This document shows positions 50,645 to 60,135 of a DNA stretch of 64,000 nt, piece after piece. The notes below the pieces were generated by a model. That model was not told the origin of the DNA. It ran no database searches and saw nothing but the letters and a program-made list of their open reading frames with translations. Each line of letters begins with the position of its first letter. The first letter of the stretch is position 1. A program made the translations under genes and the position numbers. The DNA is from Streptomyces atratus (GTDB taxonomy: Bacteria; Actinomycetota; Actinomycetes; Streptomycetales; Streptomycetaceae), in the NCBI RefSeq assembly GCF_900119365.1, contig NZ_FPJO01000009.1:62001-126000 (forward strand), given 5' to 3'.

Positions 50645-51699
50645 GCGTTCCTGAACTTTCCGCGCCACACCAGAATCGCGAAGAACGGGGCGCCGAGGAG
50701 AGCGACCACCACTCCCGCGTCCAACTCGCCCGGCCGCACCACCAGACGCCCCACGATGTCGCAGACCAGCAGGACGACGGCTCCGAGCAGCCCCGCGTAC
50801 GGCACCAGCCAGCGGTAGTCCGGCCCGGTCAGGTACCGGGCCACATGGGCCACCATCAGCCCGAGGAACGCGATGGGGCCGCAGGCCGCCGTGGCCGCCC
50901 CGGCCAGCAGGGTGATGGCGACGATGCCGATGGCCCGGCTCAGCGCGATGTTCACGCCCAGCCCCCGCGCCACGTCGTCGCCCAGGTTGAGCAGATTGAG
51001 GGCGGGCAGGGTGATCAGCGCCAGTACCAGTGCGACCGCGATGAACGCGGTCACCGGCCGGATGACGTCGAACCCGGCACCGGCCACGGAGCCCGCGTTC
51101 CAGAACCGCAGCGCGTTCAGCGACTCCTGGTCGGACAGCGCGACCGCCGTGGTCATCGCCGCGAGGAACACCGTGATCCCCTGCCCGGCCAGGGCGAGCG
51201 TCAGCGGATTGCCCGCTCCCCGGCCGATGCTCGCGAGGCCGAAGACGACGACGCCGGCGATCGCCGCCCCCACGAAGGCGAACCAGACGTACTGGAACGG
51301 GTCGGCGAAGCCGAACACGGCGATCACCGACACCACGGCGAACGAGGCGCCGGCGTTCACCCCCAGCAGGCCCGTATCGGCGATCGGGTTGCGCGTGTAC
51401 CCCTGGATCAGCGCGCCGCCGGTCCCCAGAGCGATGCCCGCGACGATCGCGAGCACCGTCCGGGGCACCCGCACGGTCTGCACGATGAGCCTGATCTCGG
51501 TGAGCCGCCGGTCGGGGTCGGGGGCCGCGAACAGTCCGTGCCGGACCTCGGCGGGACTCAGCGCGCGGGCGCCGACGGCCAGGGACACCGCCGCGGCGAC
51601 CACGAGGACCGCCGCGAGTGCGAGCAGACCCACAAGCCGCCGTCGGCGGGCCCCTGCTGTCCCCCCGGGAGCGGGACGCTCAACTGCAGTCGTGCGCAT
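50641..51699 (-). CDS. cchC: Iron-siderophore ABC permease CchC
   Basis: A 352-residue FecCD-family permease. Marks include VRVPRTVLAIVAGIALGTGGALIQGYTRNPIADTGLLG (read as separate blocks), the coupling region GDDVARGLG, and LDAGVVVALLGAPFFAILV. It starts 11 bp after the cchB stop and overlaps cchD by four bases, so cchB-C-D-E is one operon under the iron box at 53149. Confidence 0.93.
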   Translation of the reverse strand: MRTTAVERPAPGGTAGARRRRLVGLLALAAVLVVAAAVSLAVGARALSPAEVRHGLFAAPDPDRRLTEIRLIVQTVRVPRTVLAIVAGIALGTGGALIQGYTRNPIADTGLLGVNAGASFAVVSVIAVFGFADPFQYVWFAFVGAAIAGVVVFGLASIGRGAGNPLTLALAGQGITVFLAAMTTAVALSDQESLNALRFWNAGSVAGAGFDVIRPVTAFIAVALVLALITLPALNLLNLGDDVARGLGVNIALSRAIGIVAITLLAGAATAACGPIAFLGLMVAHVARYLTGPDYRWLVPYAGLLGAVVLLVCDIVGRLVVRPGELDAGVVVALLGAPFFAILVWRGKFRNA

Positions 51700-51710
51700 G
51701 TCGGCGGTCG

Positions 51711-53063
51711 TTATCCCTTTGTCCCGGTGCCGTCGGCGACCGGCCGGACCGCGTCGGAGGCCGACTTGACGCCCCGGTCGAGCAGCGAGTCCAGGATCTC
51801 GCCGACCCGTATCGCGGTGTTGGACAGCAGGGACGTCGTGATGCCGTGCGTGTGCTCCGTGCCGCCCTGGAGGTAGATGCCGCAGCGCAGGCCGGGGTCG
51901 GTCGAGACGCGGTAGTCGCGCTCGACACGGACGCGGCCCTCGTCGTCGCGCAGGCAGCGGCCGGCGACCTCACCGAGCAGGCCGAGGGGGTCGGCGGGGC
52001 TGTAGCCGGTGGCGAACACCACGACATCGGCGTCCAGATGCGTCTCCTCGCCCGTCACCAGGGACTTCACGGTGGCGCGTACGCCGTCGGGCGTCTCCTC
52101 CACATCGCTGACCCGGGACACGTTGAGGAAGCGCAGCCGTTCGGTGCCCAGGACCTTCTCCTGGTACATCTGCCGGTACAGGTCGTCGATCAGGTCGATG
52201 TCCACCACGGAGTAGTTGGTGTTGCCGTGGTAGGCCATCAGCCGGCTCTTGACGCCGGCGGGCGCGCTGAAGTAGTCGTCGACCGCTCCGGGGTCGAAGA
52301 TCCGGTTGGCGAAGCTGCTGTCGTCGGCGGGGCTGTAGCCGTAGCGGGAGAAGACCGCGCAGACCTCGGCCCCGGGGAAGCGGCGGTGCAGGTACGCGAC
52401 GTTCTCGGCGGCGCTCTGTCCGGCGCCCACGACGACGAACCGCTGGGGCGAGGCACCCTCCAGCCCGTCGACCTTGTGCAGCAGATCGGAGTTGTGCCAG
52501 ACGCGGTCACCGCGCTCGACGCCCGCCGGCATGAGGGGGCGCAGCCCGGTGCCGATGACGAGGTTGCGGGCCCGGTGGACCTCCAGCCCCTCCTCCGACC
52601 GGACGGTCACGTCCAGGTACTCCACGACACCGTCGTGGACGAAGGGCGTGACGGAGACGACCTCGTGGCCGTAGGAGACCATGTCGTCGACCTTGGCCGC
52701 GGCCCACTCGAAGTAGTCGTGGAACTCCACCCGCAGTGGGAAGAGGTTCTTGTGGTTGATGAAGTCGATCAGCCGGCCCTTGCTCTGCAGATAGCAGAGG
52801 AAGCTGAACTCGCTGGCCGGGTTCCGGAGCGTCACCAGGTCCTTGAGGAAGGAGACCTGCATGGTCGCGTCGTCGATCAGCATGCCGCGGTGCCAGCCGA
52901 AACCAGGCTGCTGCTCGAAGAAGTGAGCGGTGACCGGCTCCTGCCTGCCGACGCCTGAGTTGTGCTCGCTCAGCGCAATCGCCATGGCCACATTGGAGGG
53001 GCCGAAGCCGATCCCGATCAGGTCGTGGACCAGTGGTGCGTCGCCAGGAAGAACCTGTGACAT
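51711..53063 (-). CDS. cchB: L-ornithine N5-monooxygenase CchB
   Basis: A 450-residue flavin monooxygenase that hydroxylates the ornithine side-chain nitrogen, the committing step for coelichelin. FAD-binding GIGFGPSNVAMA, substrate-pocket segment MQVSFLKDLVTLRNP, NADPH-binding VVGAGQSAAENV and the FATGYSP motif are all present and correctly ordered. The ATG has GGGAG upstream. First gene of cchB-C-D-E; divergent from cchA across a region with two iron boxes. Confidence 0.96.
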   Translation of the reverse strand: MSQVLPGDAPLVHDLIGIGFGPSNVAMAIALSEHNSGVGRQEPVTAHFFEQQPGFGWHRGMLIDDATMQVSFLKDLVTLRNPASEFSFLCYLQSKGRLIDFINHKNLFPLRVEFHDYFEWAAAKVDDMVSYGHEVVSVTPFVHDGVVEYLDVTVRSEEGLEVHRARNLVIGTGLRPLMPAGVERGDRVWHNSDLLHKVDGLEGASPQRFVVVGAGQSAAENVAYLHRRFPGAEVCAVFSRYGYSPADDSSFANRIFDPGAVDDYFSAPAGVKSRLMAYHGNTNYSVVDIDLIDDLYRQMYQEKVLGTERLRFLNVSRVSDVEETPDGVRATVKSLVTGEETHLDADVVVFATGYSPADPLGLLGEVAGRCLRDDEGRVRVERDYRVSTDPGLRCGIYLQGGTEHTHGITTSLLSNTAIRVGEILDSLLDRGVKSASDAVRPVADGTGTKG

Positions 53064-53148
53064 GTCACTCCCATCGTGCGGGAAAGCCGCCTGTCAGGCG
53101 TAGGGAAAGTACGAGAGGCAGGCACGCCGACCGGGCCGCCCGCCAAAC

Positions 53149-53167
53149 TTAGGTGAGCCTAAGCTAA
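53149..53167 (+). promoter_or_regulatory. Iron box upstream of cchB
   Basis: TTAGGTGAGCCTAAGCTAA matches the consensus at 17 of 19 positions. It is 86 bp upstream of the cchB ATG, in the cchA/cchB divergent region. Confidence 0.88.
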
Positions 53168-53251
53168 TCACGCGAGGTTGTCGATAGAGCAATCCGGCAT
53201 CGACGCACTGACGGACCGTCAACCACGGGCCGGGATAACCTTGTTGCAAAC

Positions 53252-53270
53252 TAAGGTAAGCCTTGCTTTA
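53252..53270 (+). promoter_or_regulatory. Weaker iron box upstream of cchA
   Basis: TAAGGTAAGCCTTGCTTTA matches at 13 of 19 positions, 39 bp upstream of the cchA ATG. It is the weakest of the set but well placed; cchA and cchB thus appear to have separate operators. Confidence 0.6.
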
Positions 53271-53308
53271 CTTGCTGCCGGTCTATCCCTGCCCTGAGGA
53301 GGAACCCC

Positions 53309-54256
53309 ATGCGGGTCGTCATGTTCGGTTACCAGACCTGGGGCCACCGCACCCTGCAAGCCCTCCTGGACTCCGAGCACCAGGTGGTTCTGGTCGTGAC
53401 GCACCCCAAGAGCGAGCACGCGTACGAGAAGATCTGGAGCGACTCCGTCGCCGACCTCGCCGAGGAGCACGGCGTCCCGGTGCTGATCCGCAACCGCCCG
53501 GACGACGAGGAGCTGTTCGAGCGCCTCAAGGCGGCCGACCCGGACATCATCGTGGCCAACAACTGGCGGACGTGGATCCCGCCGCGGATCTTCGGCCTCC
53601 CGCGCCACGGCACGCTGAACGTGCACGATTCGCTGCTGCCGAAGTACGCCGGCTTCTCCCCGCTGATCTGGGCCCTGATCAACGGCGAGTCCGAAGTGGG
53701 CGTCACCGCGCACATGATGGACGACGAGCTCGACGCCGGCGACATCGTCCGCCAGGAGGCGGTTCCGGTCGGTCCCGCGGACACCGCCACCGACCTCTTC
53801 CACAAGACCGTCGACCTCATCGCCCCGGTCACCATCGGCGCGCTCGACCTGATCGCCGGTGGGCAGACGGAGTTCACCAAGCAGGACCGCACCCTGGCGA
53901 GCTTCTTCCACAAGCGGTCCACCGAGGACGTCCGCATCGACTGGAACTGGCCGGCAAAGGACCTCGAACGCCTGGTCCGCGCCCAGTCCGAGCCGTACCC
54001 CAGCGCCTTCACCTTCCACAAGGGCAGGCGTCTGGAGGTCCTCGCCGCGGTGGTGTCCCAGAACCGCTACGGCGGTACGCCCGGCCGCGTCTTCTACCGC
54101 GAGGGCGAAGGCGTGGTGATCGTCGCCGGAGCCGACGCCCGCACCGGCCGCAACCACGGCCTGGCCATCACACGCGTACGCACCGAGAACGGCCGGGAGA
54201 TGCCCGCGACGGAGTACTTCACCTCCATGGGCGGCTACCTGACCGACCGCCCCTGA
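53309..54256 (+). CDS. cchA: Hydroxyornithine formyltransferase CchA
   Basis: A 315-residue member of the methionyl-tRNA formyltransferase family. It has the catalytic block LNVHDSLLPKYAGFSPLIWA and the folate-site DDELDAGDIV, and a C-terminal domain from about 205. In coelichelin synthesis it transfers formyl from 10-formyl-tetrahydrofolate to N5-hydroxyornithine. The ATG has GAGGAGG upstream. Transcribed alone, divergent from cchB and convergent with the next gene. Confidence 0.95.
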   Translation: MRVVMFGYQTWGHRTLQALLDSEHQVVLVVTHPKSEHAYEKIWSDSVADLAEEHGVPVLIRNRPDDEELFERLKAADPDIIVANNWRTWIPPRIFGLPRHGTLNVHDSLLPKYAGFSPLIWALINGESEVGVTAHMMDDELDAGDIVRQEAVPVGPADTATDLFHKTVDLIAPVTIGALDLIAGGQTEFTKQDRTLASFFHKRSTEDVRIDWNWPAKDLERLVRAQSEPYPSAFTFHKGRRLEVLAAVVSQNRYGGTPGRVFYREGEGVVIVAGADARTGRNHGLAITRVRTENGREMPATEYFTSMGGYLTDRP

Positions 54257-54311
54257 CACACCGTCGTCTCCAGGGTCCCGGGGTGCCCCTCCCTCGGGCC
54301 GAACGGTCGGG

Positions 54312-54902
54312 TCAGGGGGTCGCCGCGGACACGACGTAGACGACGGGGTTCATCGGATCGGTCATGTTCACCATGATGTCCTGGGTGGGCCGCGGGTCCT
54401 TGTTGGTGTGCGTGGTGCCCGCCCACTCGACCCCGGGACCGAACTTCCAGCCCGAGACCTGCTGGTCGCGGGCGCCGATGGTCACCTTGCCGGGCTCCAG
54501 GTCGGAGCGCCCGCTGCCCATCCGGCCGAGGAAGCGGTCGAGCCCGGCGGAGGTGGTGCGGAACTCCACGTACAGCCGGCTGGCCTTCCAGTTGTTGGTC
54601 TCGTAGTACTGCACGTCCAGGGAGTTGCCGGGCATCGGCAGCTCGAAGATCCGGCGCTGCATCCGGGACGGCCAGCCCTCCCGGAGCCCCTGCGCGGAGG
54701 CCTCGGCCTCCTTGTTCTGACCGGCGCGGCGGCTCTGCCCGGCAGAGATCAGCAGATAGCCGGCCGGGATGCCGATGAGCAGCACGATGATGGTCGCCGT
54801 GATCAGCCGACGGCGGATCATCCGGCGCCGGTCCTGCGGCGGCCGGCCGTCGTCGGGCGGCGAGGACTGACGCGGCAGGACGGGGTGCTCGGCGGCGGTC
54901 AT
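54312..54902 (-). CDS. Single-pass membrane protein, unknown function
   Basis: A 196-residue protein: a Pro/Arg-rich cytoplasmic N-terminus, one TM segment (RRRLITATIIVLLIGIPAGY, about 30-52), and a 140-residue extracellular domain with VQYYETNNWKASRLYVEFRT and DIMVNMTDPMNPVVYVV. No family is recognised. It starts 14 bp after the stop of the ROK kinase on the same strand, so it may be the last member of the sugar operon. Confidence 0.75.
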   Translation of the reverse strand: MTAAEHPVLPRQSSPPDDGRPPQDRRRMIRRRLITATIIVLLIGIPAGYLLISAGQSRRAGQNKEAEASAQGLREGWPSRMQRRIFELPMPGNSLDVQYYETNNWKASRLYVEFRTTSAGLDRFLGRMGSGRSDLEPGKVTIGARDQQVSGWKFGPGVEWAGTTHTNKDPRPTQDIMVNMTDPMNPVVYVVSAATP

Positions 54903-54916
54903 GTGTCTGGGAATCC

Positions 54917-56080
54917 CTAGGAGGTGCGGGTGTTGCGCGTATTACGGATGGTGCTCGCGGCCTGGTCGTAGATCTGGGCGTACCGCTCGTACCGCTCGAC
55001 GCGGCGGCGGTTGGTACGGCGGAATCTGCGGGCCACCAGCCGGGCCAGGTCCGCGGCGCCGACCATACCCGCCTCCGGGCCGAGCTGTGCCTTGGCGATC
55101 CGGGCCTCGGGCCGGTAGCCGCGGCCGGTGAGATGGCGCTTGAAGGCGTCCCTGGCGGGGCCGATGAGCAGGTCGTCGGCGGCGCTGACACCGCCCCCGA
55201 TGACGAAGCAGGAGGGGTCGAGCGCGGCGGCCAGGTTGGCGATGCCCACGCCGAGCCACTGGCCGATGTCCTGGAGCAGCTCGACGCACATCGCGTCGCC
55301 CTCGCGGGCCAGTTCGGTGATGAGCGGCCCGGTGATGTCGGGGATGTTGCCCTTGACCCGCTCGATGATTCCGTGGGCCACCGGGGAGTCCGCGGCGGCC
55401 AGCTCCTTGGCCTCCCGGACGAGCGCGTTGCCGGAGCTGTACTGCTCCCAGCAGCCGCGGTTCCCGCAGGGGCAGCGGTGGCCGCCGGGCACCACCTGCA
55501 TGTGGCCGAACTCACCGGCGACGCCGTACTTGCCGCGCTTGACCTGGCCGTCCTCCAGGATCGCGCCGCCGATGCCGGTGCCGAGCGTGATCATGACGAG
55601 GTGGTCCTCGCCGCGGCCGGCGCCGAAGCGCCACTCGGCCCAGGCGGCGGTGTTGGCGTCGTTGTCGACCATGACGGGGACGACGAGGCGGGAGGCGAGG
55701 GCGTCGCGCAGGGGTTCGTCGCGCCAGGCGAGGTGCGGGGCGAAGAGCACCTTGGAGCGGTCCGCGTCGACCCAGCCGGCCGCGCCGATTCCGACGGCGT
55801 GCACATCGTGCCGGTCGGAGAGGTCCAGGACCAGCTCGACGATGGTGTCCTCGACGACCTTGGGGCTCTTGGACTTGTCCGGCGTCTCGGTGCGCAGCTG
55901 CTCCAGGATGTTGCCGTCCGCGTCGACGACGCCCGCCATCACCTTCGTACCGCCGATGTCGATGCCGACGGTGGGGACCCGCGGGGCCGTGAGGTGCGAG
56001 CGCCGCTCCCGGGTGCCCACGGTCCGCAGGACGGTGGCGCGGGCGGAGCCGCGGTGTGTGAAGTCGCGGTACGTGCTCAT
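54917..56080 (-). CDS. ROK family sugar kinase
   Basis: A 387-residue ROK kinase. ATP-binding GIDIGGTKVMAGVVD, catalytic region VMVDNDANTAAWAEW, second phosphate loop LGTGIGGAI, and zinc-binding CPCGNRGCWEQYSSG are all intact. The zinc motif and ExGH (GEFGHM) are typical of glucokinases in this family. It follows the ABC-transporter ATPase by 132 bp on the same strand and probably phosphorylates the imported sugar. The ATG at 56080 gives an N-terminus with a 45-residue lead before the kinase fold, which I recall in Streptomyces homologues. Confidence 0.93.
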   Translation of the reverse strand: MSTYRDFTHRGSARATVLRTVGTRERRSHLTAPRVPTVGIDIGGTKVMAGVVDADGNILEQLRTETPDKSKSPKVVEDTIVELVLDLSDRHDVHAVGIGAAGWVDADRSKVLFAPHLAWRDEPLRDALASRLVVPVMVDNDANTAAWAEWRFGAGRGEDHLVMITLGTGIGGAILEDGQVKRGKYGVAGEFGHMQVVPGGHRCPCGNRGCWEQYSSGNALVREAKELAAADSPVAHGIIERVKGNIPDITGPLITELAREGDAMCVELLQDIGQWLGVGIANLAAALDPSCFVIGGGVSAADDLLIGPARDAFKRHLTGRGYRPEARIAKAQLGPEAGMVGAADLARLVARRFRRTNRRRVERYERYAQIYDQAASTIRNTRNTRTS

Positions 56081-56212
56081 CGTCCCTGCGGGGTCTGGGG
56101 GAGCCGGGGCGGTGCTCCCGGCGGCGGACTGCGCCCGTCGGCCTCGATTCTGCCACTGCCCGCGCACCGGGGCTGGCGGACCGGTGGGTACGGGGCCGGT
56201 GCCGGCCGGGGG

Positions 56213-57073
56213 CTACTCGGGCTTGCCGGGGACCGGGTGGCCGCCGAGACGGGTCGGTGCGGGGGCCCGTTCCAGCTCGTGGCTGAGCTCCTCCAGCTCG
56301 CTGCCGCCCGCCATCTGGCGGGTCAGCTCGTCCAGCGTGACGCTCGCCCTGGTGTGGCTGCCGGACATCGCGCCGCGCTTCAGCAGCACGAAACGGTCAC
56401 CGACCAGATACGCGTGGTGCGGGTTGTGCGTGATGAGGACCACGCCGAGACCCGCGTCGCGGGCGGCCGCGACGTACTTCAGCACGACCCCGGACTGCTT
56501 GACGCCGAGCGCGGCGGTGGGCTCGTCCAGGACGAGGACCTTGGCGCCGAAGTAGACGGCCCGGGCGATGGCGACGCACTGGCGCTCGCCGCCGGAGAGG
56601 GTGCCGATCGGCTGGTCGACGTCGCGCAGGTCGATGCCCATGCGCAGCAGCTCGGAGCGGGTGGTCTCACGCATCAGCCGTACGTCGAGGCGCTTGAAGG
56701 GGCCGGAGCCGGTGGTCGGCTCGGAGCCGAGGAAGAAGTTGCGCCAGACCGGCATCAGGGGGACGACGGCCAGGTCCTGGTAGACCGTGGCGATGCCGCG
56801 GTCCAGGGCGTCGCGCGGGTTGGCGAGGGTGGTCTCCTCGCCCTCGATGAGGAAGGTCCCGGCGTCGTGCCGGTGCAGCCCCGCGATGATCTTGATCAGG
56901 GTGGACTTGCCGGCGCCGTTGTCGCCGAGCACACAGGAGATCTCGCCCGCGTGGACCTCCAGCGAGACGTCCGTCAGGGCCTTGATGTTGCCGTAGTACT
57001 TGCTGACGTGGTCCAGCTCGACGAGCGCCCGGTGGGGCGCCTCCTGGTCGGCCGGTGCCTTGGGGGCCGTCAC
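56213..57073 (-). CDS. Sugar ABC transporter ATPase (single-domain, XylG/FrcA-like)
   Basis: A 286-residue ATPase with Walker A LGDNGAGKSTLIKII, signature LSGGERQCVAIARAV, Walker B VLVLDEPTAALG and switch His in ITHNPHHAY. RbsA-type sugar ATPases have two such domains; this has one, as in fructose/rhizopine-type systems. The GTG start overlaps the permease stop as GTGA. The C-terminal 40 residues are charged and Pro-rich. Confidence 0.93.
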   Translation of the reverse strand: MTAPKAPADQEAPHRALVELDHVSKYYGNIKALTDVSLEVHAGEISCVLGDNGAGKSTLIKIIAGLHRHDAGTFLIEGEETTLANPRDALDRGIATVYQDLAVVPLMPVWRNFFLGSEPTTGSGPFKRLDVRLMRETTRSELLRMGIDLRDVDQPIGTLSGGERQCVAIARAVYFGAKVLVLDEPTAALGVKQSGVVLKYVAAARDAGLGVVLITHNPHHAYLVGDRFVLLKRGAMSGSHTRASVTLDELTRQMAGGSELEELSHELERAPAPTRLGGHPVPGKPE

Positions 57074-58122
57074 TTCGTCGCCTCCGCGCGCTTGCGTACC
57101 CATGCGTTGAGCAGGGTGGCCAGGAGCAGCATGGCTCCGAGGAAGAACTTGAACCAGTCCGGGTTCCACTCCGCGTACACGATGCCCTTGCTGGTCATGC
57201 CGAAGATGAAGGCACCGACCGCGGAGCCGATCGCGGAGCCGTAGCCGCCGGTGATCAGACAGCCGCCGATGACGGCCGCGATGATGTAGATCAGTTCGTT
57301 GCCGACGCCCTCGCCGGACTGCACCACGTCGAACGAGAACAGCAGGTGCTGGCCGGAGACCCAGGCGGCGAAGGCGACCCCGAGGTAGAGCCCGATCCTG
57401 GTGCGGATCACGGGGACGCCGACCGCGCGGGCCGCGTCGGCCTCGCCGCCGACGGCGAAGATCCAGTTGCCGAAGCGGGTGCGGAGCAGGATCCAGGTGG
57501 CGATCGCGACGAGTACGGCCCACCACAGGATGGTGACCTTGAACTCGACGCCGCCGACGGTCCACTGCGAGGCGAAGACCTTGCGGGCCGAGTCGAAGCC
57601 CTCCATGTCGCCGATGGCCTTGGTGGACACGGTCCCGCTGATCAGCTTGGTGAAGCCCAGATTGAGGCCGGTCAGCATCAGGAACGTACCGAGGGTGATG
57701 ATGAAGCTCGGCAGTTCGGTGCGGGTCAGCATGAAGCCGTTGAACGCCCCGATGGCCAGGGTGACCAGCAGTGACACGAAGACGCCGACCCAGACGTTCG
57801 CCGTCATCTGATAGCTGAACATCGACGAGATCAGCGCGGAGCTGGTGACCAGCACACCGGCGGAGAGGTCGAACTCGCCGCCGATCATCAGCAGCGCCAC
57901 CGGCGCCGCCATGATCCCGATCGTCGAGGCCGCGTACAGCACCGTGCCGAGGCTGGAGGCGCGCAGGAAGCTGTCGGCGACGATCGAGAAGAAGATGAAG
58001 ACGGCCGCGGCACCGACCACCGAGCCGAGCTCGGGGCGGCCGAGCAGCCTGCGCAGCGGTGAGGTGCGCATCAGCCGCTCGTCGGTCCCGGCCGGCGCGG
58101 ACGGCCCGGCGATCGTGCTCAT
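57070..58122 (-). CDS. Sugar ABC transporter permease (BPD_transp_2)
   Basis: A 350-residue RbsC-type permease with 8-10 TM segments and the conserved GGEFDLSAG, FIITLGTFLMLTGLNL and AVGGEADAARAVGV blocks. It forms the channel for the binding protein encoded just upstream. ATGA overlap with the binding-protein stop and GTGA overlap with the ATPase make this a tightly coupled three-gene unit. Confidence 0.94.
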   Translation of the reverse strand: MSTIAGPSAPAGTDERLMRTSPLRRLLGRPELGSVVGAAAVFIFFSIVADSFLRASSLGTVLYAASTIGIMAAPVALLMIGGEFDLSAGVLVTSSALISSMFSYQMTANVWVGVFVSLLVTLAIGAFNGFMLTRTELPSFIITLGTFLMLTGLNLGFTKLISGTVSTKAIGDMEGFDSARKVFASQWTVGGVEFKVTILWWAVLVAIATWILLRTRFGNWIFAVGGEADAARAVGVPVIRTRIGLYLGVAFAAWVSGQHLLFSFDVVQSGEGVGNELIYIIAAVIGGCLITGGYGSAIGSAVGAFIFGMTSKGIVYAEWNPDWFKFFLGAMLLLATLLNAWVRKRAEATK

Positions 58123-59132
58123 CGGGTCCCCCGCTTCGTGTACTGGGCGAGTTCGGCGGCGTCCTTCGAGGTGATGATCTGCGGCCCGGTGAGGACCGGG
58201 CGGCCGCCACCGAGGACATTGCCGTTGTAGCGGTGGAGCCAGAGCAGGTCGACCGCCTCGTACCCCTGGAGGTAGGGCTGCTGGTCGACCGCGAAGCCGA
58301 GGGTCTTGTCCTGGAGGGCCGTGGCGACCTTGGCGTTCAGGTCGAAGGTGTCGATCTCGGCCTTGCTGCCCGCGGTCTTCTTCGCCTTGACGGCGGCGTC
58401 CGCGAACGGCGCGCCGAGGGTGACGACCGCGTCGATGTTCTTGTCGGCCTGGAGCTTGGCCTCGATGGACGCCTGGACGTCGGGCATGTTGGTGCCCTCG
58501 ACGTAGAGGTTCTGCATCTGTCCGTCGAAGGTCTTCTTCGCTCCGGCGCAGCGCTGCTCGTGGCCGACGTTGCCCTGCTCGTGCAGGATGCAGAGCGCCT
58601 TCTTGCGGCCCCGTGCGTTGAGCTCCTCGCCGACCGCCTCGCCCGCGATGGACTCGTCCTGGCCGATGTGGGTGAGCGCGCCGAACCGCTCGGACTCCGC
58701 GGAACCCGAGTTCACCGTGATCACCGGGATCCCGGCCCTGGTGGCCTTGGCCACGACGTCCTTCATGGCATCGGGCTTGGCGAGGGTGACGATCAGCCCG
58801 TCGACCTTCTGGTCGATGGCGGCCTGCACCAGCTGGGCCTGCTGCTGCGCCTCGTCGTTGTGCGAGTACAGGAACTTGATGTTGTCCTTGACGGCCGCCT
58901 GCTCGGCACCGCGCTGGACGATGTCCCAGAAGGTGTCCCCGTCGCCCGAGTGGGTGACCATGGCGAAGGTCCAGCGGGGCGTGTCCACCGCGGCCCGGCC
59001 CTCGGCGGCGGCGCGGGCCGCGCGTTCCTCCGCCCGCTTGCCACCGGTACTGCTGCATCCCACGAGGGAGGCCCCGAGCACCGCCGCAAGCACGGCGCCC
59101 ATCGCACGTACCCCTGTCCGAACCCTTGCCAC
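58119..59132 (-). CDS. Sugar-binding lipoprotein (Peripla_BP_4)
   Basis: A 337-residue binding lipoprotein. Signal peptide with lipobox LVGC, then a two-lobe RbsB-like fold: TPRWTFAMVTHSGDGDTFWD, VDGLIVTLAKPDAM, ITVNSGSAES and IDAVVTLGAP. Binds a monosaccharide or polyol such as inositol or a rhizopine-like compound; the ligand is not readable. The GTG start (GAAGGGC upstream) is preferred because longer frames have no signal peptide. 176 bp separate it from the GntR stop. Confidence 0.92.
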   Translation of the reverse strand: MARVRTGVRAMGAVLAAVLGASLVGCSSTGGKRAEERAARAAAEGRAAVDTPRWTFAMVTHSGDGDTFWDIVQRGAEQAAVKDNIKFLYSHNDEAQQQAQLVQAAIDQKVDGLIVTLAKPDAMKDVVAKATRAGIPVITVNSGSAESERFGALTHIGQDESIAGEAVGEELNARGRKKALCILHEQGNVGHEQRCAGAKKTFDGQMQNLYVEGTNMPDVQASIEAKLQADKNIDAVVTLGAPFADAAVKAKKTAGSKAEIDTFDLNAKVATALQDKTLGFAVDQQPYLQGYEAVDLLWLHRYNGNVLGGGRPVLTGPQIITSKDAAELAQYTKRGTR

Positions 59133-59308
59133 GACGCCGTGCCCTTCTTGTGCTGCTCGCTGTGCTGCTTGGAGTGGCCGGGGATGGTGCACACCCGGCC
59201 CGGCTGGCCAAGTATCCCCGAGCGGTCGGCGGCGCCGCCCGGCAGGGGCGGGAGGCGTGTGTCGGCACCGGGGCGTACGGGGACGTCGACGGAGCCGTGC
59301 GGCCGTCG

Positions 59309-60067
59309 TCACCGTACGAGCAGCTGGAAGTCGAAGCTGTAGCGCGAGGCCCGGTAGATGTGGGAGCCGAACTCGACGGCCCGTCCGGTGTCGTCGAAGG
59401 TGGTGCGCTCCATCGTCAGCAGGGCGGCGCCCTCCGTCTCGGCGAGCCCGGCCGCCTCGTCGGCGGTGGCGAGCCGGGCGCCGACGGTCTGGCGGGCGCT
59501 GTGCAGGGTGATCCCGGCGCCGCGCAGCAGCCGGTACAGACCGGTGGCCTCCAGCCGTTCGGTGTCCAGGTCGACGATCCCGGGCGGCAGGTGGTTGCGC
59601 AGCAGCGCCAGCGGCTCGCCGTGGGCGTACCGCAGCCGCTCGACGAGGTGTACGCCGGTGCCTTCGGCGACCGCGAGGGCCTCGGCCACCTCGGGGCCGG
59701 CGGGCTCGACGGTGTTGCGCAGGACGCGGGTCGTGGGGTGCCCGCCCGCGGCCTCCAGGTCGTCGTAGAGGCTGCTCAGTTCGAGCGGGCGCCGGACCGT
59801 GCTGTGCACGACCTGGGTGCCGACGCCGCGGCGGCGGACCATCAGCCCCTTGTCGACCAGCGACTGGATGGCCTGGCGGACCGTGGGCCGGGACAGGCCG
59901 AGCCGGGCCGCGAGCTCGATCTCGTTGCCGAGGAGGCTGCCGGGGGCGAGCCTGCCCTCCTCGACGGCCGCTTCCAGCTGCTGGGCCAGCTGGAAGTACA
60001 GGGGGATCGGGCTGGTGCGGTCCACTCCGAGTTCAAGTGCGGCGGGGTCGGTGGTGGGTTTGGACAC
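59309..60067 (-). CDS. GntR/HutC family repressor with UTRA domain
   Basis: A 252-residue regulator: GntR winged helix (IPLYFQLAQQLEAAVEEG, then LSRPTVRQAIQSLVDKGLM) and a C-terminal UTRA ligand domain (about 95-245, LVERLRYAHGEPLALLRNHLP). It stands at the head of the sugar operon and divergent from the dehydrogenase, with a 24-bp palindrome between; autoregulation and sugar-phosphate induction are likely. GTG start at 60067. Confidence 0.93.
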   Translation of the reverse strand: MSKPTTDPAALELGVDRTSPIPLYFQLAQQLEAAVEEGRLAPGSLLGNEIELAARLGLSRPTVRQAIQSLVDKGLMVRRRGVGTQVVHSTVRRPLELSSLYDDLEAAGGHPTTRVLRNTVEPAGPEVAEALAVAEGTGVHLVERLRYAHGEPLALLRNHLPPGIVDLDTERLEATGLYRLLRGAGITLHSARQTVGARLATADEAAGLAETEGAALLTMERTTFDDTGRAVEFGSHIYRASRYSFDFQLLVR

Positions 60068-60111
60068 GCGTGGAGGGTAACCCTCACGTCAGAACCTCCG
60101 GTAGTCCGGTC

Positions 60112-60135
60112 GTCCTGTTGTCCGGACAGCAGGAC
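60112..60135. promoter_or_regulatory. 24-bp palindromic operator between gntR-like and dehydrogenase genes
   Basis: Arms GTCCTGTTGTCC (60112-60123) and GGACAGCAGGAC (60124-60135) pair at 11 of 12 positions, with a perfect TGTCCGGACA centre. A second, 13-bp dyad, GAGGGTAACCCTC, lies at 60073-60085, five bases from the GntR start. The larger one is the better candidate for the GntR-type repressor, controlling both divergent promoters. Confidence 0.65.
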